Source: Solirubrobacter pauli
GTDB lineage: Bacteria; Actinomycetota; Thermoleophilia; Solirubrobacterales; Solirubrobacteraceae
Assembly: GCF_003633755.1 (NCBI RefSeq)
Contig: NZ_RBIL01000002.1
Coordinates: forward strand, 1,488,001 to 1,552,000
Direction: 5' to 3'
DNA: 64,000 bases
Position numbers and translations under genes: made by a program. The notes beneath the pieces are model-generated. The model did not search any database. It was given only the letters and a program-made list of their open reading frames with translations, and had not been told where the DNA came from. Positions 51,728-61,027 of the stretch are shown here, one piece after another (position 1 is the first letter of the stretch; every line of letters begins with the position of its first letter).

Positions 51728-53921
51728 TCCGCCAGACGGACGTGCCGTCTTGCGAGAACACCCGGTCGCCGAGCTGGTCCCACTTCGGCGTGCCCGCGTC
51801 GCCGTAGGTGGTCTGCTCGATCGGGCCGACCACCACGTACCGCACGCCGTAGCGGCCGAGCAGCGCGCGGGCCTGCGTGACGTCGGTCGTCTGGTAGAGC
51901 GCCTGGATGTCGGCCGAGCGCGTGCCCGGGTCGTGCTGCCACTGCACCTCGTGGCCCGCCCAGCCCATCACGGTCGGGCGGCCGCTGAAGGTGGAGATGC
52001 GCGCGTGTCCGAACGCGCTGTAGTCCTCGCCGAACGCCTCGAGCACGACGGCGTCGCCGTCCGTGTGATCGCGGATCCACGCGATCGCCGCCGGGTCGCC
52101 CGGTGAGCTCGCCTTCAGCCAGCGCAGGCCGTCGAGCGTCGGGCCGTTCGCGTAGCCGCCGGTGCGCGCGTAGCCGCCCGCGTACGGGTAGACGAGGCCG
52201 AGCACGAGCAGCACCGCCATCCCGCTCGCCCACACGGGCCAGCTCCAGCGCGGCAGCCACACGGCCGCCCACGGCAGCGCGACGCCCGCGGCGAGGCCGA
52301 GGACCAGGTAGGCCTGGTAGCCGGCCTTGAAGACCGTGTTCATGCGCTCGAGCGCGCTGTTGTCGAACGCGTCGCGCAGGTAGAGGAGCTCGGGGACGAG
52401 CAGCAGTGCCGCGCCGCCCGCGACCAGCACCCAGAGGAAGCGCGCGGGCTGTGAGAGGCCTCGGTCCAGCGCGGCGAACACGCCGACCAGCAGGCCGGCG
52501 GCCATCACCGCCGCGCCCGTGAGGTTCTTCGCGGTCAGCAGCACGCCGAAGACGAGCGCCGCCGCGAGGCCCCAGCCGGCCCACCGCCAGGGATGACGGG
52601 CGTCGAGCAGGCGGCGCGCGAACAGCCCGATCAGCGGCCACAGCAGGATGCCGTAGATCAGCGCGTGGTCGCCGAGCCAGTGCTTGAAGTCCCGCCGTGT
52701 CTCGACGACGCCGAGCACGCCGTCCCGCGACTCGGGCTCGAAGTCGAGCACGAACGGCAGGATCAGCGCGATGCTGGCGACGAGCACCACCGCCAGCCAC
52801 ACGATCGCGTAGCCCGTCCGCCCCTTGGCCTCCGGCGTCCGCAGCCAGATCACCACCGAGGCGGCCAGCAGGCCGGCGGCGACCGGGTACGACCACGAGT
52901 TGATCGCGTACAGCATCCCGATCGCCAGCGCCGCGGCCAGCGCCTCGCTGACCGAGCGCCAGAGCGCGTCGCCGCGCGGCCCCGCGAGCGCGATCTGCAT
53001 GGCGAACGCGATCGCGAGCACCGTGAACGGCAGCGCGATCACGTGCGCGTGCAGGTCGCCGAGGATGAACGAGAACGACGGGAACTCGTTGATCGTGTCC
53101 GGGATCACGCGCGAGGGGTCGAACCACGCGTAGTCGGTCGGCGGGTCCTCGGCCTTGATCCACGCGCGGACGCCGGCGAGGTTGCCGAGGATGGCCACCA
53201 GCGCGGCCGCCACGAGCCCGGCGAGCACCGGGCCGCCGCGCGGTGCCCGCTCCCCCAGCGCGGTGCGGGCCGCGGCCCACAGCGTGCCGGAGAACGTGTA
53301 GACGGCGGTCGCGGTCAGCGCGAGCAGCAGGCCCCAGGACAGCAGGTAGCCGGCGTCCGGGCGCAGCGAGAGCAGCTGCAGCGGCCACGCCAGCGCGACG
53401 TGCCCGAGGTAGTAGTAGTTGAGCGTCTCGCCGCTCATCCACGGGTCGTGCGGCGGGAAGTGGTCGCTCGCGTTGATGGCGGTGATGAACGCCATGTCCA
53501 TCGGCTTCTCGGTGTTCCAGACGTCGGGCGCGTGCGCCGCGAACAGCGCGCCTGCCGCGAACGTGGCCGCGAACACCAGCTCCGCGCCCCAGAACAGCCG
53601 CCGGCGCACCGGGTCCTGCGGAAGCGCGAGCCGGCGCAGTCGCTTGGAGCCCGCATCCGGGTCCAGCGACCGCAGCCGCAGCCCCACCAGCACGCCGGCG
53701 ACCGCCACCAGCGTTCCCGCGCCGATGATCAGCCCTTTGCCGTACGGCGCGATGTGCAGCGACCCGGCGATCCAGACGAGCCAGGTGACGAGCAGCAGCC
53801 CGAAGATCTTGCTGAACCCCAGCCCCGCGCCCGGAAGCCGGCCGAGGACGAGCGCGGTCAGCGGTGCGGCCGCCAGGCCCACCACCTCGATCACCAGGAA
53901 GAGCCCGAGCGCGTCCAGCAT
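51717..53921 (-). CDS. DUF2298 (YYY domain) membrane protein
   Basis: 734 residues with many helices. The family triplet is visible in MSGETLNYYYLGHVALAWPLQLLSL, and further motifs are FPPHDPWMSG, LGDLHAHVIALPF and NSWSYPVAAG, typical of Chlor_Arch_YYY proteins. These co-occur with TIGR03663 across phyla, as here, and are thought to be GT-C-like transferases. Start ATG 53921. Confidence 0.88.
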   Translation of the reverse strand: MLDALGLFLVIEVVGLAAAPLTALVLGRLPGAGLGFSKIFGLLLVTWLVWIAGSLHIAPYGKGLIIGAGTLVAVAGVLVGLRLRSLDPDAGSKRLRRLALPQDPVRRRLFWGAELVFAATFAAGALFAAHAPDVWNTEKPMDMAFITAINASDHFPPHDPWMSGETLNYYYLGHVALAWPLQLLSLRPDAGYLLSWGLLLALTATAVYTFSGTLWAAARTALGERAPRGGPVLAGLVAAALVAILGNLAGVRAWIKAEDPPTDYAWFDPSRVIPDTINEFPSFSFILGDLHAHVIALPFTVLAIAFAMQIALAGPRGDALWRSVSEALAAALAIGMLYAINSWSYPVAAGLLAASVVIWLRTPEAKGRTGYAIVWLAVVLVASIALILPFVLDFEPESRDGVLGVVETRRDFKHWLGDHALIYGILLWPLIGLFARRLLDARHPWRWAGWGLAAALVFGVLLTAKNLTGAAVMAAGLLVGVFAALDRGLSQPARFLWVLVAGGAALLLVPELLYLRDAFDNSALERMNTVFKAGYQAYLVLGLAAGVALPWAAVWLPRWSWPVWASGMAVLLVLGLVYPYAGGYARTGGYANGPTLDGLRWLKASSPGDPAAIAWIRDHTDGDAVVLEAFGEDYSAFGHARISTFSGRPTVMGWAGHEVQWQHDPGTRSADIQALYQTTDVTQARALLGRYGVRYVVVGPIEQTTYGDAGTPKWDQLGDRVFSQDGTSVWRITA

Positions 53922-53936
53922 CGCGGCCGGGGAGAG

Positions 53937-53942
53937 TACCTT
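53937..53942 (+). promoter_or_regulatory. -10 box of the enolase-superfamily gene
   Basis: TACCTT ends 8 bases before ATG 53951. It shares its first TA with a minus-strand TACTCT (53938-53933), 11 bases from the DUF2298 start, so the pair may form another divergent promoter. Confidence 0.45.
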
Positions 53943-53950
53943 GGTCCGCC

Positions 53951-55012
53951 ATGGCGCTCTACGACTCCATTGCCGATCTGCCGCTGAAACTCGAGTCCTA
54001 CTCGCTCGAGCGGCTCGCCCGGATGGTCTCCTCCGGGTTCGAGCGCGTCTCGACCGTGTTCGTGCTCGAAGGCGGGGGCGAGACCGGCAAGGGCGAGGAC
54101 GTCACCTACGAGGCCCCGGCCCAGGAGGCGCAGCTCGCGGCCGGCCCCGTGCTCGAGCTGGCGGGCGAGTGGACGTTCGACGCCTTCTCCGAGCACCTCG
54201 GCACGCTCGACACGTTCCCCGGCTACACGCCCGAGCAGCCCGTCTACCGCTCCTACCGGCGCTGGGGCCTCGAGTCGGCGGCGCTCGACCTCGCGCTGCG
54301 CCAGGCGGGGACGTCGCTGCACGAGGTGCTCGGCCGTGACGTGCAGCCGGTGACGTTCGTGGTCTCCAGCCGCATGGGCACGCCGCCGACGCTCGATCCC
54401 GTCACACGCCGGCTCGCCCGCTACCCCGACATCCGCTTCAAGCTCGACGGCACGCCGGACTGGACCGACGAGCTGATCGACGGGCTGGTGCAGACCGGCG
54501 CCGTCGACTCGATCGACTTCAAGGGCACCTACAAGGGCACGGTCGTCGACGCGGAGACCGACCCGGCCTTCTACCGCAAGATCGCCGAGACGTTCCCGGA
54601 CGCCTGGCTCGAGGACCCGGACCTCGAGGACGAGGACGCCTTCAAGGCGCTCGCCCCGTTCCAGGACCGGATCACGTGGGACGCGCCGATCCACAGCGTG
54701 CAGGACATCCTGGCCCGCAAGGTGATCCCCCGGACGGTCAACCTCAAGCCGTCGCGCTTCGGCTCGGTGAAGGCGCTCTTCGAGGCGTACGAGTTCTGCG
54801 AGCAGCGCGGGATGGGCGCCTACGGCGGCGGTCAGTACGAGCTCGGCGTCGGCCGCGGCCAGGTGCAGCTGCTCGCCGCGATCTTCCACCCGAACGCGCC
54901 CAACGACATCGCGCCCGGCGGCTACGACGATCTCGATCCCGAGCCGGGCCTGCCGGAGTCGCCGCTGGACGTCGATCCGGCGCCCGTGGGATTTCGTAGG
55001 AACGTAGACTGA
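53951..55012 (+). CDS. Enolase-superfamily protein
   Basis: 353 residues from ATG 53951. The barrel contains metal and catalytic motifs in order: FKLDGTPDW, VDSIDFKGTY, WLEDPDLEDE, ITWDAPIHS and VNLKPSRFGSV. The N-terminal capping domain (LESYSLERLARMVSSGFERVSTVF) is present. Similar to mandelate racemase/muconate lactonizing subgroup proteins. The substrate cannot be assigned. Confidence 0.75.
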   Translation: MALYDSIADLPLKLESYSLERLARMVSSGFERVSTVFVLEGGGETGKGEDVTYEAPAQEAQLAAGPVLELAGEWTFDAFSEHLGTLDTFPGYTPEQPVYRSYRRWGLESAALDLALRQAGTSLHEVLGRDVQPVTFVVSSRMGTPPTLDPVTRRLARYPDIRFKLDGTPDWTDELIDGLVQTGAVDSIDFKGTYKGTVVDAETDPAFYRKIAETFPDAWLEDPDLEDEDAFKALAPFQDRITWDAPIHSVQDILARKVIPRTVNLKPSRFGSVKALFEAYEFCEQRGMGAYGGGQYELGVGRGQVQLLAAIFHPNAPNDIAPGGYDDLDPEPGLPESPLDVDPAPVGFRRNVD

Positions 55013-55019
55013 GAGTCCC

Positions 55020-55652
55020 ATGCCGCCCAAGCCCCGCCAGGTCCGCATCGAATCCAAGTCGGCGATGAACGCCATGCAGCAGTTGGAGCAGCGCTCCGAC
55101 GAGGAGCTGCTCAAGGAAACGCGCTTCAAGTCCGCTGCGCAGGCCATCCTCGGCACCCGCGCGGCGGAGCGGATGGACGCGGAGCAGGCTCGCGTGCACT
55201 TCCGCGCCGCGATCGCCGCCGCCCGCCCGCAGGAGCGCCTGCAGCTGCGCCGCATGGCCGAGGCGTCGCTCGCGCTCGCCGAGCGCCGCCCGGGCGACCT
55301 GAAGGCCGCCACGGAGAAGCTCGGCGGCACCCCGCCGACCAACCGCCAGCTGCTGATGCTGCGCGTGATGGGCATCATCGCGCCGCCCAAGAGCGCCGGC
55401 CTGCCGCGCCGGATCGGCGGCATCCTGCTCGTCGTGCTGTTCATCGTGGCCGTGATCGCGCTCGGCACGGGCATCGTCACGCTCATCTCGCTGCCGTTCG
55501 GCGGCGGCCTGGGTAGCGCGCGCTGGTTCTACGGCTTCCTGCTCGTGCTGGTGGTCCTCGCCGTGCTGGCCGTGCTCGGCCGGCGGCGCCAGCGCGCCGC
55601 ACGGGCGCGGGTGGCCGAGCAACGCGCGTCGATGTACGGCGGCAAGCGGTAG
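55020..55652 (+). CDS. Hypothetical two-helix membrane protein
   Basis: 210 residues. A helical basic N-terminal part (about 1-125) with ERLQLRRMAEASLALAERR is followed by two membrane helices (about 137-160 and 170-193) and a basic tail. TAGACT ends nine bases before ATG 55020, slightly longer than the usual leaderless spacing. Function unknown. Confidence 0.6.
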   Translation: MPPKPRQVRIESKSAMNAMQQLEQRSDEELLKETRFKSAAQAILGTRAAERMDAEQARVHFRAAIAAARPQERLQLRRMAEASLALAERRPGDLKAATEKLGGTPPTNRQLLMLRVMGIIAPPKSAGLPRRIGGILLVVLFIVAVIALGTGIVTLISLPFGGGLGSARWFYGFLLVLVVLAVLAVLGRRRQRAARARVAEQRASMYGGKR

Positions 55653-55681
55653 CTCACATTCCCGGCAGCACATCCGTTGGA

Positions 55682-56137
55682 GTGGATGTGCTGCCACCGT
55701 TCTGGACCCTCGTCGAGACGCACGGGGACGAGTTGCTCGTCCACGCGCGTCGCCTGTCCGGCGACGCGGCCGAGGACGTCCTGCAGGACGCGCTCCTGCG
55801 TGCGCTCCGCGCGTACCCGAAGCTGCGCCACGCCGAGCACCTGCGCGCGTGGCTGTACCGCGTGACCACCACGACGGCGATTGACCATCACCGCCGCGTG
55901 CGCCGCGAGGTGCTGGTCGACGAGCCGCCGGTGGTCGCGTCCTACGACACGCACGACGACGACGACTTCGAAGGGCTCATCGCGCCCTTGAACGACACCG
56001 CGCAGGTGGCGCTCCGCCTGCGCTTCGTCGACGACCTCGACTACGACGGGATCGCGGAGCGGCTCGGCTGCTCCGTCGTGGCCGCGCGCCAGCGCGTCTC
56101 GTCCGCCGTCCGCACCCTCCGGGAGAGCTACGCATGA
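55682..56137 (+). CDS. ECF-family RNA polymerase sigma factor
   Basis: 151 residues from GTG 55682. Region 2 has DAAEDVLQDALLRALRAYPKL and the AWLYRVTTTTAIDHHRR core-binding part; region 4 has the HTH FVDDLDYDGIAERLGCSVVAARQRVSSAVRTLRESY. No anti-sigma gene is adjacent; the downstream gene is an alkylguanine transferase in ATGA overlap. It may govern an alkylation response. Confidence 0.86.
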   Translation: MDVLPPFWTLVETHGDELLVHARRLSGDAAEDVLQDALLRALRAYPKLRHAEHLRAWLYRVTTTTAIDHHRRVRREVLVDEPPVVASYDTHDDDDFEGLIAPLNDTAQVALRLRFVDDLDYDGIAERLGCSVVAARQRVSSAVRTLRESYA

Positions 56138-56709
56138 GCCCGCTGCCTGATTCGCTGCTGGAGTCCGTCGCGGCCGCCGCCGTCCGCGAAGGTCTCGCCG
56201 ACGCGCTGTTCACGCGCCTGTCGACCCCGATCGGGCGGCTGCTGGTGGTCTCCGGCCCCGAGGGCGTCGTGCGGATCGCGTTCGACACCGAGGCCGAGGA
56301 CGTGGCGCTGAGCGAGGTCGCGGCCGCGCTCGGGCCGCGCGTGATCGCGTCCGACCGGGAGATGGCCGCGTCGCGCGACGCGCTGTCGGCGTACTTCGAG
56401 GGCGGCGTGACGCCCGAGCTGCCGGTCGACCTGCGCCTGGCCGCCGCGCCGTTCCGGCGCGCGGTGCTCGAGCAGCTGCGGGCGGTGCCGCGCGGTGCGA
56501 CCGTGTCCTACGGCGAGCTGGCCGCGCGGGCCGGCAACCCGAAGGCGGCGCGGGCGGTCGGCACGGCGTGCGCGCGCAACCCGGTGCCGATCATCGTGCC
56601 GTGCCACCGCGTGCTGCCGGGCACGGGACGGCTCGGCAGCTACCGGGGCGGCCCGGAGCGCAAGGCCGCCCTGCTGGAGCTCGAAGGGCTTACTGCTCTT
56701 CGACCGTGA
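56134..56709 (+). CDS. ogt: Methylated-DNA-protein cysteine methyltransferase
   Basis: 191 residues. The active-site motif is VPCHRVLPGTGRLGSYRGG, with a preceding FRRAVLEQLRAVPRGATVSYGELAARAG helix-turn-helix. It removes alkyl groups from O6-guanine in a suicide reaction. The N-terminal 25 residues (SLLESVAAAAVREGLADALF) precede the usual ferredoxin-like domain. ATG 56134 overlaps the ECF sigma stop. Confidence 0.9.
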   Translation: MSPLPDSLLESVAAAAVREGLADALFTRLSTPIGRLLVVSGPEGVVRIAFDTEAEDVALSEVAAALGPRVIASDREMAASRDALSAYFEGGVTPELPVDLRLAAAPFRRAVLEQLRAVPRGATVSYGELAARAGNPKAARAVGTACARNPVPIIVPCHRVLPGTGRLGSYRGGPERKAALLELEGLTALRP

Positions 56710-57406
56710 CGGACTTGATGATCACCTGGGCGGCGGGCATCCCGGTGTTCGGGTCCGCCTGGATGCCGCCGATCTTGTCGACGACGTCCATGCCCTCGGT
56801 GACCTCGCCGACGAGCGCGTAGTCCGGCGTCAGCTGGCCGGCGCCCGCGCCGGTGACGACGAAGAACTGGGAGCCGGACGTGCCCGCGGGCTCCTCGCCC
56901 GTCTTGGCCATGGCGACGATGCCCGGCGTGTACTGCAGGTCGCTCGGCGGGGCCTCCTCGACCGAGTAGCCGGGGCCGCCGCTGCCGGAGCCCGCCGGGT
57001 CGCCGCCCTGGATCACGAAGTCGGCGACGATGCGGTGGAAGTTCAGGCCGTCGTAGAACTTCTGGTCGGCGAGGTACTTGAAGGAGCCGCCGGTGATCGG
57101 CGCGCGCTTGGCGTCGAGGGTGATCTTGAAGTCGCCGCACGTGGTCGACACGGTCGCCACGTAGGTCTTGCCCTTGTCGAGCTTCTCCTTGGGCGCCTTC
57201 AGCGTGCCTTCCTCGCGCGGCTCCGGCGCCTCGACGTTCTCGCAGCCCTCGGGCAGGAACTCGTTGGCGGTGGGCGCCTCGGTCGTCGCCTCCGCGGTCG
57301 GCTCGGGGGTGGCGATGGATTCGTCGCCGCTCGACGCGTCGTCGCCGCAGGACGCGATCGCGAGTGCGAGGACCGGGGTGATGAGAAGCGCGCGGAGTCG
57401 GGACAC
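56690..57406 (-). CDS. Cyclophilin-type peptidylprolyl isomerase lipoprotein
   Basis: 238 residues from GTG 57406, chosen because -10 TATCCT ends 8 bases upstream; TTG 57415 overlaps the promoter. The lipobox LAIASC gives a lipidated Cys, followed by an acidic Thr/Glu linker. The cyclophilin domain shows FYDGLNFHRIVADFVIQGGDP and SGSQFFVVT. It acts outside the membrane to assist protein folding. Overlaps ogt at its 3' end by 20 bases. Confidence 0.85.
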   Translation of the reverse strand: MSRLRALLITPVLALAIASCGDDASSGDESIATPEPTAEATTEAPTANEFLPEGCENVEAPEPREEGTLKAPKEKLDKGKTYVATVSTTCGDFKITLDAKRAPITGGSFKYLADQKFYDGLNFHRIVADFVIQGGDPAGSGSGGPGYSVEEAPPSDLQYTPGIVAMAKTGEEPAGTSGSQFFVVTGAGAGQLTPDYALVGEVTEGMDVVDKIGGIQADPNTGMPAAQVIIKSVTVEEQ

Positions 57407-57414
57407 GGCGGGCA

Positions 57415-57422
57415 AGGATAAT
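57415..57422. promoter_or_regulatory. Overlapping divergent -10 boxes (cyclophilin / HAD phosphatase)
   Basis: AGGATAAT contains TATCCT on minus (57420-57415), 8 bases from GTG 57406, and GATAAT on plus (57417-57422), 7 bases from TTG 57430. Both mRNAs would be leaderless. Confidence 0.5.
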
Positions 57423-57429
57423 GCGGCCC

Positions 57430-58233
57430 TTGCCCGTATCTGCCGCGGTTCGTCCGTATGACCACTTCCTCCTCGACCTCGACGGCACCCTCTGGGTCGG
57501 TGATGAAGCCCTGCCGGGCGCCGTCGACGCCGTCGCCGCCCTGCGTGAAGCGGGGAAGACGGTCCTCTTCCTCACCAACGACGTCCGTCACCCGCCCGAG
57601 GGGTTCGTCCGCAAGCTCTGGCGGCTCGGCTTCCAGGCCTCGCTGCCGGAGATCCTCAGCGTCGGCGCGGCCGTCCAGTTCGCGCTGGCGGAGCGGATCA
57701 GCGGCGGCACGGCGTACGTGATCGGCTCGCAGGCGCTCGTGGACCACGTCGCCGAGGCCGGCCTGCGGATCGTCAACGGCACCCCGTTCGCGCCCCGCGC
57801 GGACGTCGTGGTCGTCGGCGGCCACGACGCGTTCGTGTTCGAGGAGCTCAAGGTCGCGACCCAGGCGGTCCTCCGTGGCGCCGACCTGATCGGGGCGACC
57901 CGCGACGCGACCTTCCCGATGCCGGACGGTCCCTGGCCGGGCACGGGCGCGATCCTCGCGGCGGTGGAGGCGGCGACCGGCCGTCAGGCGTCGATGATCG
58001 TCGGCAAGCCCGAGCCGACGATGTACGACGCCGCCCGCGACCGCCTCGGCGAGGGCCGCATCCTCGGCGTGGGCGACAAGCTCGACTACGACATCGCCGG
58101 AGCGCGCCGGGCCGGCATGGACCAGGCGCTCGTGCTGACCGGCGGCGCGACCCGCGAAGACGCCGAGAGCGCCGAACCCCACCCCACCCACATCGCCGAC
58201 TCGCTGGGCGCGCTCGTCCTACAGGAGGGCTGA
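57430..58233 (+). CDS. HAD-superfamily phosphatase (NagD/PNPase-like)
   Basis: 267 residues from TTG 57430; ATG 57421 in frame overlaps the -10 box and would add three residues. Motif I is FLLDLDGTLWVGDEALPGAVDAV; motif II the Thr in FLTNDVR; motif III/IV are VGKPEPTMYDAA and GVGDKLDYDIAGARRAGM. Similar to 4-nitrophenylphosphatase/NagD class IIA. Cytosolic. Confidence 0.85.
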   Translation: MPVSAAVRPYDHFLLDLDGTLWVGDEALPGAVDAVAALREAGKTVLFLTNDVRHPPEGFVRKLWRLGFQASLPEILSVGAAVQFALAERISGGTAYVIGSQALVDHVAEAGLRIVNGTPFAPRADVVVVGGHDAFVFEELKVATQAVLRGADLIGATRDATFPMPDGPWPGTGAILAAVEAATGRQASMIVGKPEPTMYDAARDRLGEGRILGVGDKLDYDIAGARRAGMDQALVLTGGATREDAESAEPHPTHIADSLGALVLQEG

Positions 58234-59178
58234 GCCACTGGCGGCGCCGGCCGGGGCGAGCGCGTCGATCCGCGCCAGCGCCGCCGCGTCGAGGGTGATG
58301 TCGGTGGCGCGCAGGTTCTCGTCCAGGTGGGCCGGGGTGCGCGTGCTCGGGATCGGCACCAGGTGCTCACCCCGGTGCAGCAGCCAGGCCAGCGCGAGCT
58401 GGGCGGGCGTGATGTCCAGCTCGTCCGCAAGGTCGCGCAGCCGCGCGAACCGGTCGCGGTTGGCGGCGAGGTTCGCACCGGCGAAGCGCGGGTGATTCGC
58501 CCGGAAGTCCTGGTCGGCGGTGCGGACGTCGCCCGCGAAGAAGCCCGCCCCCAGGGGCGACCAGGGCACGAAGCCGACGCCCAGCTCGGACAGCACCGGC
58601 AGGAGCGCGCGCTCGGGGTCGCGCGTCCACAGCGAGTACTCGGACTGGACGGCGGCGAGCGGGTGCAGCTGGTGGGTGGCCAGGACCTGCTCCGCGGTGA
58701 CGTTGCAGAGCCCCAGATGGCGGGCCTTGCCCTCCGCGACCAGCTCGGCCATCGCGCCCACGGTCTCCTCGAGCGGGACACCGGGGTCAGGGAAGTGCAG
58801 GTACCAGAGGTCGACGTGGTCGACCCCGAGCCGCCGCAGGCTCGCCTCGAGTGCGTCGCGGGCACGCTCGGGACGTGCGTCGACGCGGATCTCCTGCGCA
58901 TGGTGATGGGTCAACGTGCGCCCGCCGTCGAAGACGATGCCCCACTTGGTCGCGAGCTGGACCTCGTCACGGCGGCCCGCGATCGCACGGCCGACGAGCC
59001 GCTCGTTCTCACCGGCGCCGTACGCGTCAGCGGTGTCGAGGAGGGTCGCTCCGGCGGTCACCGCGTGACGCACGGTCGCGAGTGCCTGCCGGTCGTCGGA
59101 ATCGCCGTACATGCCGGGCACGAGGGCCATCGCGCCGTAGCCGATGTCCGACGTGGTCAAGGAGCCGAGGGTTCGCAT
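58219..59178 (-). CDS. Aldo/keto reductase
   Basis: 319 residues from ATG 59178. DTADAYGAGENERLVG carries the catalytic Asp and Tyr, and LATKWG the Lys; the C-terminal VPIPSTRTPAHLDEN binds NADP(H). It is divergent from a LysR-type regulator, its probable controller. Overlaps the HAD gene by 15 bases at the 3' end. Confidence 0.88.
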   Translation of the reverse strand: MRTLGSLTTSDIGYGAMALVPGMYGDSDDRQALATVRHAVTAGATLLDTADAYGAGENERLVGRAIAGRRDEVQLATKWGIVFDGGRTLTHHHAQEIRVDARPERARDALEASLRRLGVDHVDLWYLHFPDPGVPLEETVGAMAELVAEGKARHLGLCNVTAEQVLATHQLHPLAAVQSEYSLWTRDPERALLPVLSELGVGFVPWSPLGAGFFAGDVRTADQDFRANHPRFAGANLAANRDRFARLRDLADELDITPAQLALAWLLHRGEHLVPIPSTRTPAHLDENLRATDITLDAAALARIDALAPAGAASGSALL

Positions 59179-59234
59179 GCCTCGATCGTCTCCCCCACGG
59201 CCGCTCGGCTCCACAGGACTCGCCGCGGCGTGGT

Positions 59235-59249
59235 ATCGGTTTCACCGAT
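59235..59249. promoter_or_regulatory. Inverted repeat overlapping the LysR start codon
   Basis: ATCGGT-TTC-ACCGAT is a perfect 6-bp inverted repeat with a T-N11-A core, the hallmark of LysR binding sites. It overlaps the ATG at 59248, so binding could repress the regulator itself, while activating the divergent reductase gene. Confidence 0.5.
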
Positions 59250-60117
59250 GGCCGAGATCCGTCAGCTCCGCTACTTCCTCGCGGTCGTCGAGCACGGGAG
59301 CGTGTCGCGCGCCGCGGTGGAGCTGCACCTGAGCCAGTCGGCCCTGAGCGAGACGCTGCGCAAGCTCGAGGTCGAGCTGGGCGTGCAGCTGCTGACGCGC
59401 GGCGGCCGCGGCGTGACGCCGACCGCGGCCGGCGAGGCGCTCGCGGCCACCGGTGCGGAGGCGGTGCGCGCGTTCGACGCCGCGCTGGACGCGGCGCGCG
59501 GGCAGACCGGGCGGCTGCGGGTCGGCTTCGAGGCCACGGGCGCCGGCCTGCTGTCGACGCAGGCCCGCGCGCGCTTCCTCGCCCGCTTCCCGCACGTGCG
59601 CGTCGAGCCGCGCCGCTACGACTGGGGCGGCGAGGTCGCCGGGCTGCGCGACGGCGAGTGCGACGTCGCCTTCGTGTGGCTCCCCGCCGACACGACGGGC
59701 CTGCGGTCTGAGATCGTGACGACGGAGCGGCGGTTCGCCGCGCTGCCCTACACGCATCCGCTGTCCGGCCGCGCGGCCGTCGAGATCGACGAGCTCAACG
59801 CGGACCCGATCGTCTGGACGCGGCTCGCGCCCCGCTACTGGGTCGACTGGTGGGCCGTGAACCCGAGGCCGGACGGCTCGGCGCCGCGCTGGGGCCCGGA
59901 GAGCCAGAACGTCGAGGAGATGCTCGAGCAGGTCGCCGACGGCTCCGCGTACTGCATCGTGCCCGCGTCGATGACCGAGTTCTACGCGCGGCCGGACCTC
60001 GTCTGGGTGCCGATCGAGGACGTCGACCCACTGCGGATCGCGCTCGCCTGGCGCGAGCGCGACGCCAACCCGCTGGTGGCCGCGTTCGCCGCGATCGTGC
60101 GCGAGCTGACGGAGTGA
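59248..60117 (+). CDS. LysR-family transcriptional regulator
   Basis: 289 residues. Residues 1-60 are the LysR HTH (IRQLRYFLAVVEHGSVSRAAVELHLSQSALSETLRKLEVELGVQLL). The effector domain follows the usual two-lobe layout (RLRVGFEATGAGLLS, GECDVAFVWLP). Probably controls the divergent aldo/keto reductase. Inducer unknown. Confidence 0.9.
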   Translation: MAEIRQLRYFLAVVEHGSVSRAAVELHLSQSALSETLRKLEVELGVQLLTRGGRGVTPTAAGEALAATGAEAVRAFDAALDAARGQTGRLRVGFEATGAGLLSTQARARFLARFPHVRVEPRRYDWGGEVAGLRDGECDVAFVWLPADTTGLRSEIVTTERRFAALPYTHPLSGRAAVEIDELNADPIVWTRLAPRYWVDWWAVNPRPDGSAPRWGPESQNVEEMLEQVADGSAYCIVPASMTEFYARPDLVWVPIEDVDPLRIALAWRERDANPLVAAFAAIVRELTE

Positions 60118-60148
60118 CCGTCTCGTGGGGGTACTAGCCTCCCCGGCC

Positions 60149-61027
60149 GTGATCGACGGCCCCGTCTGCCTGATCGTCAACCCGCACGCCGGTGGTGGGC
60201 GCGCGCTGCGCCTCCTCCCCGGGGTCGAGGCCGCGCTGCGCGGCCAGGGCCGGCCGTTCCGGGTGGCCGAGACGATGTCGATGCAGCACGCCCGTGAGCT
60301 CGCCCGGGAGGCGTGCGACAACGGGGACGTGGTGGCCGCGATGGGTGGCGACGGGATCGTCGGCGCCGTCGCGGGCGAGGTGCGCCACGGTGACGGCCTG
60401 CTCGTCGTGCTGCCCGGCGGGCGCGGGAACGACTTCGCCCGCAAGCTCGGCATCCCGTTCGACCCGGTCGAGGCCGCGAAGCTGCTGATCAGCGGCGTCG
60501 AGCGGCGCGTGGACCTGGCCGAGGCCAACGACACGGTCTACCTCGGCATCCTCAGCGCGGGGATCGACTCGGAGGTCAACCGGGTCGCGCTGGAGACGCG
60601 GCTGAAGCTCGGCACGTTCGTCTACACCTACGGGGTGCTGCGCGCGATCGCCCGCTGGAAGCCCGCCACCTGGACCGTCGCCGTCGACGGCGAGCCGCTC
60701 GACTTCCCCGGCTACTCGGTGGCGATCGCCAACTCGGGCGTGTTCGGCGGCGGGATGTACCTGGCGCCCGACGCGTCGCTCGAGGACGGCAAGCTGGACG
60801 TCGTGCTGATCGCCCAGCAGTCGAGGCTCCGCTACCTGCGCAACCTCCCCCGCGTGTTCAACGGCAGCCACGTCAAGGACTCCGCGTTCACGCTCATCCA
60901 AGGGTCCGAGGTCAGCTTCAGCGCCGACCGCCCGTTCACGGCCTACGCCGACGGAGACCCGATCGGCGACCTGCCGCTGACGGTGCGTGCACTGCCCGGC
61001 GCGCTGCGGGTGGTGGCGCCCAAGTGA
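60149..61027 (+). CDS. Diacylglycerol/sphingosine kinase family protein
   Basis: 292 residues from GTG 60149, eight bases after -10 TAGCCT (60135-60140); GTG 60125 would lie upstream of the promoter. Motifs are CLIVNPHAGGGRALRLL, AMGGDGIVGAVAGEV (nucleotide-binding GGDG) and LPGGRGNDFARKLG. Phosphorylates a lipid or related acceptor with ATP. It overlaps the murT start (GTGA). Confidence 0.87.
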   Translation: MIDGPVCLIVNPHAGGGRALRLLPGVEAALRGQGRPFRVAETMSMQHARELAREACDNGDVVAAMGGDGIVGAVAGEVRHGDGLLVVLPGGRGNDFARKLGIPFDPVEAAKLLISGVERRVDLAEANDTVYLGILSAGIDSEVNRVALETRLKLGTFVYTYGVLRAIARWKPATWTVAVDGEPLDFPGYSVAIANSGVFGGGMYLAPDASLEDGKLDVVLIAQQSRLRYLRNLPRVFNGSHVKDSAFTLIQGSEVSFSADRPFTAYADGDPIGDLPLTVRALPGALRVVAPK

